A stretch of 64,000 nucleotides of DNA from Nocardioides flavescens (lineage in GTDB: Bacteria > Actinomycetota > Actinomycetes > Propionibacteriales > Nocardioidaceae), in contig NZ_WUEK01000012.1 of the NCBI RefSeq assembly GCF_009823805.1, positions 62,001-126,000 on the forward strand, given 5' to 3'. Shown in pieces: positions 57,077 to 64,000 of the stretch. The notes under the pieces are model-generated. The model was not told the DNA's origin. It worked only from the letters and a program-made list of their open reading frames with translations, and did not search any database. Within the stretch, counting starts at the first letter, position 1, and each line of letters starts with the position of its first letter. A program made the position numbers and the translations under genes.

Positions 57077-57948
57077 GTCGGCACCCGTCCGGTCGCGCTC
57101 GCCAGGGCACCCTCGACCCGGTCGAGCTCGGGACCGACGGTGGCGGGGGAGACGTCGGAGTCGCGCTCGAGCATCACCCCGGGCAGCGGCAGCCGCGCCT
57201 CGCCGTACGCCGCGACGAGGGTGGTGAGCAGCGCCAGCACCGGGTCGGGGACGGGGTGGGCGTGGGTGTCGAGGTAGAGCCCGTCCTCCCAGGTGCCGCC
57301 GGCGACGTGGACGTAGGAGACCGCCTCGAGCGGGAAGCGGCGCAGCTCGGCGAGCGGGTCGGTGCCGCGGGCGGTCGCGCTGGCGAACAGGTTGGCGACG
57401 TCGAGCACCAGTCCGCACCCGGTGCGCTCCACGAGCCCGGTGAGGAACGCCGGCTCGTCGAGCTCGTCCTCGGGCCAGGAGACGAGCGCGGCGACGTTCT
57501 CGAGGGCCAGTGGGACCGGCAGCTGGGCCTGCGCCTCGCGCACGTTGTCGACGAGCACGGCCAGCGCGTCACGGGTGCGCGGCGGCGGCAGCAGGTGACC
57601 CGCCTCGAGCACGTCGCCGTGGAGTGCGTCGGCGCTCCCGGCCGCCCGCACGAACGCCGCGTGCTCGCTCACCAGCGGGCTGCCCACCGTCCCGGCGACG
57701 GCGGCCAGCCGGGCGAGACGTCCGGCGTCGGGGCGCTCGGCGCCGGCGAGCCCGAGCGTGACGCCGTGCGTCACGACCGGCAGCCCGGCGTCGTGCAGGG
57801 CGACGACGGCGGCGGGGGGTGCGGTCGGCTCGACGTTCTCGGCGACGACCTCGACGAAGCCGAGCCGACCCGCCCGGGCCCGGTCGGCGAGCAGGCCGGC
57901 GACCGGGGTGCGCCACCCCGCGCCGACGCCGGCCACGGCCCTGCTCAT
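57073..57948 (-). CDS. DUF692 family enzyme (MNIO, multinuclear non-heme iron oxidase, MbnB-like)
   Basis: A 291-residue TIM barrel. Family segments with candidate iron ligands: VEVVAENV (Glu), VVTHGVTLGLAG (His), LVSEHAAF (His), LALENVAAL (Glu), GLVLDVANLFASA (Asp; the usual DVNN is DVAN here), YVHVAGG (His), LDTHAHPV (Asp, His) and VMLERD (Glu). Known MNIOs oxidise cysteines of peptides to oxazolone/thioamide or thiooxazole groups with two or three iron atoms. ATG at 57948 is preceded by CACACT 6 nt upstream with no ribosome site, so the operon may start leaderless. It is divergent from gpx. Confidence 0.88.
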   Translation of the reverse strand: MSRAVAGVGAGWRTPVAGLLADRARAGRLGFVEVVAENVEPTAPPAAVVALHDAGLPVVTHGVTLGLAGAERPDAGRLARLAAVAGTVGSPLVSEHAAFVRAAGSADALHGDVLEAGHLLPPPRTRDALAVLVDNVREAQAQLPVPLALENVAALVSWPEDELDEPAFLTGLVERTGCGLVLDVANLFASATARGTDPLAELRRFPLEAVSYVHVAGGTWEDGLYLDTHAHPVPDPVLALLTTLVAAYGEARLPLPGVMLERDSDVSPATVGPELDRVEGALASATGRVPT

Positions 57949-57987
57949 GCAGGCAGTGTGCGCCTGCGAGGCCCTGATCACACCCCC

Positions 57988-58006
57988 GTACCCCCGGACC
58001 GGGTAC
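57988..58006. promoter_or_regulatory. dyad in the MNIO-gpx divergent promoter
   Basis: GTACCC (57988-57993) and GGGTAC (58001-58006) form a perfect 6-bp inverted repeat with a 7-nt spacer. It lies in the 67-bp gap between the two divergent starts and overlaps the likely gpx -10 (TACTGC, 58004-58009). It may be an operator for a repressor. Confidence 0.45.
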
Positions 58007-58015
58007 TGCCGTTGC

Positions 58016-58513
58016 ATGTCCGTGACCGAGCCCAGCACTCTCGCCGACTTCCACGCCACCTCGCTCGACGGCCGCGACGTCGACCTCGCCGACTACGCGG
58101 GCCGGGTCGTGCTCGTCGTCAACACCGCCTCCCAGTGCGGCTTCACCCCGCAGCTCGAGGGCCTGCAGACGCTGCAGGAGCAGTACGCCGACCAGGGGTT
58201 CACGGTGCTCGGCTTCCCGTGCGACCAGTTCGGTCACCAGGAGCCGGGCACCGCCGACGAGATCGGCGCGTTCTGCCAGAAGAACTACGGCGTCGAGTTC
58301 CCGATGTTCGCCAAGATCGAGGTCAACGGCGACCACGCGCACCCGCTCTACGACTGGCTGCGATCGCAGAAGGGCGGCCTGCTCGGCAGCAAGATCAAGT
58401 GGAACTTCACCAAGTTCCTGATCGGCAGGGACGGGCGGGTCCTCGACCGCTACAGCCCGACGACGAAGCCGGAGAAGATCGCCGGCGACATCGAGAAGGC
58501 CCTGCGCGCCTGA
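58016..58513 (+). CDS. glutathione peroxidase family protein (thiol peroxidase)
   Basis: A 165-residue peroxidase with a peroxidatic Cys in NTASQCGFTPQ (encoded TGC, not selenocysteine), the Gln and Trp of the active site (FPCDQFG; KWNFTKFL). Such Cys-type enzymes normally use thioredoxin, and trxA/trxB are in this window. ATG at 58016 is probably leaderless. The stop overlaps the next ATG by one base. Confidence 0.92.
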   Translation: MSVTEPSTLADFHATSLDGRDVDLADYAGRVVLVVNTASQCGFTPQLEGLQTLQEQYADQGFTVLGFPCDQFGHQEPGTADEIGAFCQKNYGVEFPMFAKIEVNGDHAHPLYDWLRSQKGGLLGSKIKWNFTKFLIGRDGRVLDRYSPTTKPEKIAGDIEKALRA

Positions 58514-59031
58514 TGGCGTCGTTCACCGCGGGCAAGCACGCCGAGGCGGTCGTGCGTGCCTCGCAGCAGGAGATCTGGGACGTGCTGCGCGACCCCGACC
58601 TGATGGCGCGCTTCACGCCGTTCCTGCAGTCGATCACGGAGACCCGCTCCGGTGAGGGTGGCGGTGAGACCGTCCACTGGGTCTGGCAGATGACCGGACT
58701 GGACGTCCCGGGGATCGACCTCAAGCCGCGCTTCACCGAGAAGATGGTCTTCGCCGAGCCCGACCGGATCGACTTCACCCACGACCCGCCCACCGACGCG
58801 GGCGCGAAGGCGGAGAAGGCGAGCGTCGAGGGGTGGTACGAGCTCAGCCCGGCCGACGACGTGGAGCCCGGCGCGACCAACCTGGTCATCGACCTGCAGA
58901 TCACCGTCGACCTGCCCGTGCCCAAGGTGGCCGGCGGGGTCGTGCGCACCGCGATGGCGCGGGTCGTCGACCAGATGGGCGACCGGTTCTCCGCCAACCT
59001 GCTGAAGCACCTCGGCACCACGCAGGTCTGA
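58513..59031 (+). CDS. SRPBCC family protein
   Basis: A 172-residue protein of the START/polyketide-cyclase fold: AVVRASQQEIWDVLRDPDLMARF at the start, a beta sheet core, and the long C-terminal helix with MARVVDQMGDRFSANLLKHL. The fold binds hydrophobic ligands; the ligand is unknown. ATG shares one base with the gpx stop (TGATG). Confidence 0.8.
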   Translation: MASFTAGKHAEAVVRASQQEIWDVLRDPDLMARFTPFLQSITETRSGEGGGETVHWVWQMTGLDVPGIDLKPRFTEKMVFAEPDRIDFTHDPPTDAGAKAEKASVEGWYELSPADDVEPGATNLVIDLQITVDLPVPKVAGGVVRTAMARVVDQMGDRFSANLLKHLGTTQV

Positions 59032-59105
59032 AGCCAGGTCCGACCACAACGACCACAAGGTCTCATTACTTGCCCGTAACGCGGGCGACCCAGGACAGTG
59101 GTGCG

Positions 59106-60509
<1,404 letters not shown>

Positions 60510-60517
60510 CCTCTCGT

Positions 60518-60616
60518 CGGGTGGTTTCGAGACACGACTTCGTCGTTCCTCAACCACCGGTGTCGGCCAGCTCCGGTGGTTGAGGAGGCCGGCTACGGCC
60601 GTCTCGAAACCACCCG
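60518..60616. repeat. nested palindromic intergenic repeat, copy 2
   Basis: Outer arms 60518-60533 and 60601-60616 (CGGGTGGTTTCGAGAC) are a perfect 16-bp inverted repeat, and inner arms 60547-60560 and 60573-60586 (TCCTCAACCACCGG) a perfect 14-bp repeat. It is the same design as copy 1 at 5486-5579. It lies at convergent gene ends and includes the last codons (VVSRRP) and stop of the MmpL gene. Confidence 0.88.
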
Positions 60617-62608
60617 CCGCGGCCACCAGAAGCGGTCGCCCAGCTCCAGCGCGAGCGCCGGCACGACGACGGTGCGCACGAGCAGGGTGTCGAGCAGCAC
60701 CCCGATGCAGATCACCGTGCCGATCTGGGCGAGCACCACGAGCGGCAGCACGCCGAGCACGAGGAACACCGCCGCGAGCAGGATGCCGGCGCTGGTGATG
60801 ACGCCACCGGTGGCGGCCAGCGCGCGCAGCATGCCCTCGCGGGTGCCGTGCTCGGCGGCCTCCTCCTTGGCCCTCGTGACCAGGAAGATGTTGTAGTCGA
60901 CGCCCAGCGCGACCAGGAACAGGAACGCGAACAGCGGCACCTGGCTGTCGATGGCCCCGAAGCCCAGCACGCCGGTGAAGATCCACCACGCCACGCCCAG
61001 GGCGGCGGCGTACGTCGCCACGACGGTCGCGACGAGGAGCAGCGGCGCGACGACCGAGCGCAGCAGCACCCCGAGGCCGATCAGCACCAGGCCGAGGATG
61101 AGCGGCAGGATCAGCCGCAGGTCGCGTCCGGCCGCCTCCTCGCCGTCGACGGTCTGGGCCTCGGTGCCGGTGACGTGGGTGCCGGGCAGGTCGGCGACGG
61201 CGTCGCGGATGCGCTCGACGGTGGTGGTGTTCTCGGCCGAGCCGGACGCGCCGTCCAGCACGACCTGGACGGTGCTGACCCCGCCGCCCGACTCGCCGGG
61301 GCGGGCCGAGGCGACACCCGGCAGGTCTCCGACGGCTGCGAGGACCGCGGCCGGGTCGCCCGTCGTGACCACCTGCGTCGGGTCCGAGGTGCCCGCCGGG
61401 AACGACTCGCCGAGCCGCTGCGCGGCGGTGATCGCCTGCGGCTCGTCGAGGAACTGCTCGGACTGGTCGAGCCCGAGGTCGACGCGGAACAGCCCGGCGG
61501 CCATCGCGACCAGGACGAGCGCGCCGGCGACGACGACGGCGCCGGGGCGGCGGGCGACGCGGGTGCCGATGCGGTGCCAGACGGTGTCGGTCTCGACGAT
61601 CGGGGTCTGCCCCACGCGGGGAACGCGCGGCCAGAACACCCACCGTCCGCACGCGACCAGGGCCGACGGGAGCACCAGCAGCACCGCGGCCGCGGCGACG
61701 ACGACGCCGATGGCGCAGGCGAGGCCGAGCCCGCGGGTCGTCGGCGTCAGGGAGAGCAGCAGCGTGAGCAGACCGAGCACGACGGTGGTGGCGCTGCTGA
61801 GCACGGCCTCCGCCGTACGCCGGCGGGCGCGGGCCATCGCGGCCCAGCGGTCGTCCTCGTGGCGCAGCTCGTCGCGGTAGCGCGAGATGAGCAGCAGCGC
61901 GTAGTCGGTGCCGGCGCCGAAGACCAGCACCGACAGGATGCCGATGGTCGACTCGTCCCAGGCGACGTCGACGGCGGCCATGACCTGCGTGGCGGCGACG
62001 CCGGCGAACCGGTCGGCGAGCCCCACGACGGTGAGCGGGACCAGCCACAGGACCGGGCTGCGGTAGGTCACGATGAGCAGGAACGCCACGACGAGCGCCG
62101 TCGCGAGCAGCAGGCGCGTGTTGGCGCCGTCGAAGACCGCGGAGAGGTCCGCCGTGATCGCCGCGGGCCCGGTGACCTCGGCGCGCACCCCGTCGGGCGC
62201 GTCCGCGGCGAGCCGGTCGCGCAGGTCGGTGACCTCGGAGCTCACCTCGGCCTGGTCGCGCGACGGCACGCTGGTCACGGCCAGCGCCGCGGTGCCGTCG
62301 TCGGAGACCGTCGGATCGGCGCCGCCCAGGTCGGCGGCCTGCTGGCGCAGGTCGCTGAGCTGCTCCTCGGTCAGGGTGCCCTCGTCGGCCGTCCACAGCA
62401 CGAGGGCGACCTCGGTGTCGGACTCGGGCAGCCGGTCGAGCAGCGCCGTGGCCTCAGTGCTGTCCAGGCCGCGCGGCAGGGCATCGGTCGACAGTCGCTC
62501 GCGGCTGCCCTCGCCGAGGGCCACCGTGGTGGCGGCGACGGCGACGAGCATCAGCACGGCGACGAGCCAGCTGAGGCGGCGGACGCCGAGGACGGTGGGG
62601 GCGGTCAT
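60593..62608 (-). CDS. MmpL family RND transporter
   Basis: A 671-residue protein with about twelve helices in two halves and two external domains. MmpL/RND signatures: FGAGTDYALLLISRYRDEL and FLVALGVDYNIFLVTRAKEE. The final residues VVSRRP come from the palindromic repeat. ATG has AGGAG upstream. Substrates of this family are lipids or drugs; here the neighbouring MarR regulator suggests a drug or lipid exporter. The two genes are divergent. Confidence 0.92.
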   Translation of the reverse strand: MTAPTVLGVRRLSWLVAVLMLVAVAATTVALGEGSRERLSTDALPRGLDSTEATALLDRLPESDTEVALVLWTADEGTLTEEQLSDLRQQAADLGGADPTVSDDGTAALAVTSVPSRDQAEVSSEVTDLRDRLAADAPDGVRAEVTGPAAITADLSAVFDGANTRLLLATALVVAFLLIVTYRSPVLWLVPLTVVGLADRFAGVAATQVMAAVDVAWDESTIGILSVLVFGAGTDYALLLISRYRDELRHEDDRWAAMARARRRTAEAVLSSATTVVLGLLTLLLSLTPTTRGLGLACAIGVVVAAAAVLLVLPSALVACGRWVFWPRVPRVGQTPIVETDTVWHRIGTRVARRPGAVVVAGALVLVAMAAGLFRVDLGLDQSEQFLDEPQAITAAQRLGESFPAGTSDPTQVVTTGDPAAVLAAVGDLPGVASARPGESGGGVSTVQVVLDGASGSAENTTTVERIRDAVADLPGTHVTGTEAQTVDGEEAAGRDLRLILPLILGLVLIGLGVLLRSVVAPLLLVATVVATYAAALGVAWWIFTGVLGFGAIDSQVPLFAFLFLVALGVDYNIFLVTRAKEEAAEHGTREGMLRALAATGGVITSAGILLAAVFLVLGVLPLVVLAQIGTVICIGVLLDTLLVRTVVVPALALELGDRFWWPRRVVSRRP

Positions 62609-62656
62609 GATGGCTCCTGGGACGTGGGGTGCTCCGACTCGTCAACAGTACCTCAT

Positions 62657-62667
62657 TTGCTTAGCAA
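62657..62667. promoter_or_regulatory. MarR-type operator between mmpL and marR
   Basis: TTGCTTAGCAA (5-bp arms, one central base) is a typical MarR site. It overlaps the likely marR -35 (TTAGCA 62661-62666; -10 TAAACT 62685-62690) and lies just upstream of the mmpL -10 (TACTGT on the minus strand, 62645-62650). Binding would repress both genes. Confidence 0.7.
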
Positions 62668-62700
62668 TCAAACACGTGAGCAGTTAAACTGGTGAGTGAC

Positions 62701-63213
62701 ATGACCGACGACGTGCCCGACCTCGACCTGCAGCGCGGTCTCGAGGCCGGCTTCGACCACGAGCGCGTGCCGACCTCGGTCGCGCTCGAGGTGCTGCGCG
62801 CCGTCATCGGGGAGTCGGGCCGGGTGCGCCACGCCGTCTCGCGCCGGGCGGGGCTGAGCGAGTCCGAGCTCGACGCCCTGCAGCACCTGATGACGATGCC
62901 CGACGGCGCGCACCTCGGACCGGCCGACCTCAGCCGCCTCCTGCACGTCACCAGCGCCGCCGCCACCCAGATCACCGACCGGCTCGTCTCCCGCGGCCAC
63001 GTCGAGCGCGAGCCCGATCCCGGCGACCGGCGCCGCACCCGGCTGGTCGTCACGCCGTCCGGCCGCGCGGAGGTGATCGGCTACCTGATGCCGATGTTCG
63101 AGGGCCTCGGGCGGTGGGACGGCGAGTTCAGCGCCGAGGAGCGGGCCGTGGTGCACCGCTACCTGGTCGGCGTGCGCGAGGTCCTCACCCGGGTCGCCGA
63201 CGGTCAGGGCTGA
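62701..63213 (+). CDS. MarR family transcriptional regulator
   Basis: A 170-residue winged helix-turn-helix protein: LHVTSAAATQITDRLVSRGHVER is the recognition region and DPGDRRRTRLVVT the wing. Start ATG at 62701 is preferred, because a GTG at 62692 sits only 1 nt after the -10 TAAACT. It probably represses itself and the divergent mmpL until a ligand binds. Confidence 0.88.
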   Translation: MTDDVPDLDLQRGLEAGFDHERVPTSVALEVLRAVIGESGRVRHAVSRRAGLSESELDALQHLMTMPDGAHLGPADLSRLLHVTSAAATQITDRLVSRGHVEREPDPGDRRRTRLVVTPSGRAEVIGYLMPMFEGLGRWDGEFSAEERAVVHRYLVGVREVLTRVADGQG

Positions 63214-63953
63214 CCGAGCACCGCCTGCGGTGCGCGCTGGCGCACCAGCTCATCCCAGGCGGCCCGGGCGGTCGCCGGGTCGGGGGCGAAGACCGAGACC
63301 GCCCAGGGCAGCCGGGCGTAGCCGCCGGTGATCCGCGACGGCTCCCCGGCGGTGTCGTCCATCAGCAGCCGGCCACCGCGCGCGCCATCGATCTTGGCCA
63401 GGTGCTCGGGCCCGGCCTTGGCGACCATCCACTGCGCGAGCTCGGCCGGGTCGACGACCTCGTCGTAGGCGAGGGTGACGCGGCGCCCGTCGACGCGGGC
63501 GGTGCACGTCCACGACAGCGTCACGGCGTACGCGCGCCCCTCGGTCGGGGCCGGTCGGCACCGCGACGAGGTCGGGTCGAACGTCGGGAAGACCCACGCG
63601 AGCCCGTCCGTCCCGCTGGGGAGAGGGCAGGTCGCCAGGCTGGGGGTGGCCCGGCCGTCCCAGCAGGTGCCCGCCCGTGCGGGCGCGGGATCGGCGGTCG
63701 GGGTCTCGGTCGGGGTCTCGGTGGGTGAGGGAGTCGGCGCGGTGGTCGGCGCGGTGGTCGGCGCGGGGCCTGCGGTGGGCAGGCTGTCGCTCGAGGTGGG
63801 GCGCAGCCGCTCGTCGGCGGGGCCGCGGGTGTCGCGGTAGACGCCGAGGCCGTAGTAGACCGAGCCGACGATCAGGACGAGCGCGACGGCGACGAGCAGC
63901 AGCGCGTCCCAGGTGCGCGGGCGCGCCCGCGGGCGCGCAGGGTCGTTCGACAC
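63204..63953 (-). CDS. hypothetical membrane-anchored protein
   Basis: A 249-residue protein with one N-terminal membrane helix (ALLLVAVALVLIVGSVYYGL, about 17-36), a Thr/Pro-rich linker (PTTAPTTAPTPSPTETPT) and an external domain of about 150 residues with three or four cysteines (GTCWDG, ATCPLPSG, SSRCRP, SWTCTA). Family not recognised. GTG start; 3' end overlaps marR by 10 bp. Confidence 0.7.
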   Translation of the reverse strand: MSNDPARPRARPRTWDALLLVAVALVLIVGSVYYGLGVYRDTRGPADERLRPTSSDSLPTAGPAPTTAPTTAPTPSPTETPTETPTADPAPARAGTCWDGRATPSLATCPLPSGTDGLAWVFPTFDPTSSRCRPAPTEGRAYAVTLSWTCTARVDGRRVTLAYDEVVDPAELAQWMVAKAGPEHLAKIDGARGGRLLMDDTAGEPSRITGGYARLPWAVSVFAPDPATARAAWDELVRQRAPQAVLGQP

Positions 63954-63975
63954 TTCTTCCCCCCAAGCCGGGACG

Positions 63976-63993
63976 GAGAGCCCCCCGGCTCTC
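63976..63993. terminator. hairpin at the window edge
   Basis: GAGAGCC (63976-63982) and GGCTCTC (63987-63993) form a 7-bp stem with loop CCCC. It may end a gene beyond the window or lie in the leader of the membrane-anchored protein. Confidence 0.4.
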
Positions 63994-64000
63994 GTGTGTC

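Noticed and set aside
58016..58513. Selenocysteine in the glutathione peroxidase
   Set aside because: The active-site codon is TGC (Cys), and no in-frame TGA is present.

Overview
This is a high-GC actinobacterial chromosome segment spanning the replication origin. The gene order is the one typical of Actinomycetia: murJ, sigM, trxB, trxA, parB, parA, rsmG, jag, yidC, yidD, rnpA, rpmH, dnaA, dnaN, gnd, recF, dciA, gyrB, gyrA, tRNA-Ile, tRNA-Ala, crgA, the pknB/pknA/pbpA/ftsW/pstP/fhaB/fhaA cluster. Protein flavour and layout fit Nocardioidaceae (Nocardioides-like), although the genus is an inference from general knowledge. No prophage, insertion sequence or CRISPR array was seen.

Layout. 1-5.5 kb: end of the lipid II flippase gene, a pseudokinase companion, an ECF sigma factor with its probable anti-sigma factor, and thioredoxin reductase and thioredoxin, both behind GGAAC-N18-GTT promoters. 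5.5-8.4 kb: a GNAT enzyme, an aminotransferase and an acyltransferase. 8.4-20.2 kb: the ParAB/parS segregation genes, RsmG, the membrane-insertion and ribosome/RNase P genes on the minus strand, then dnaA, oriC, dnaN, gnd, recF and dciA on the plus strand. 20.4-26.3 kb: gyrase, DUF3566, two tRNAs and a 41-residue DLW-39-type peptide. 26.3-34.2 kb: an aldo/keto reductase, a lipoprotein/SURF1/DUF3817/patatin/acyltransferase run (the acyltransferase is frameshifted), a LEA-like protein, cyclophilin and rhomboid, and an array of palindromes. 34.3-44.6 kb: a tandemly duplicated CrgA, DUF881, and the seven-gene cell-growth Ser/Thr kinase operon, whose genes mostly overlap by 4 bp. 44.8-51.2 kb: tRNA-Leu and two secreted arabinan/arabinoxylan-type glycosidases. 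51.3-64 kb: transporters, redox enzymes, an ACT protein, a malic enzyme and an MmpL/MarR pair.

The most interesting locus is 56373-57948: a three-gene minus-strand operon, every junction a 4-bp overlap. It encodes a DUF692 (MNIO, MbnB-like) TIM-barrel enzyme, a small partner protein, and an 89-residue membrane-anchored peptide ending in a His/Gly/Ser/Cys tail with a CX3CX3CX4C pattern. This looks like a compact MNIO-RiPP type system whose modified product stays attached to the membrane. It is divergent from a glutathione peroxidase gene, with a dyad in the shared promoter.

Other points of note: two copies of a nested palindromic repeat at convergent gene ends (one supplies the last codons and stop of an MmpL gene); three further palindromes at 33.9-34.1 kb; DnaA-box-like motifs in several intergenic gaps; a CTAG-rich dyad before gyrA; probable leaderless starts with TANNNT 6-7 nt before the start codon; and a 31-residue ORF with a strong ribosome binding site and its own terminator. 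Many reading starts were reassigned from ribosome binding site and overlap evidence. All family names rest on recognising sequence motifs by eye; no database search was run.
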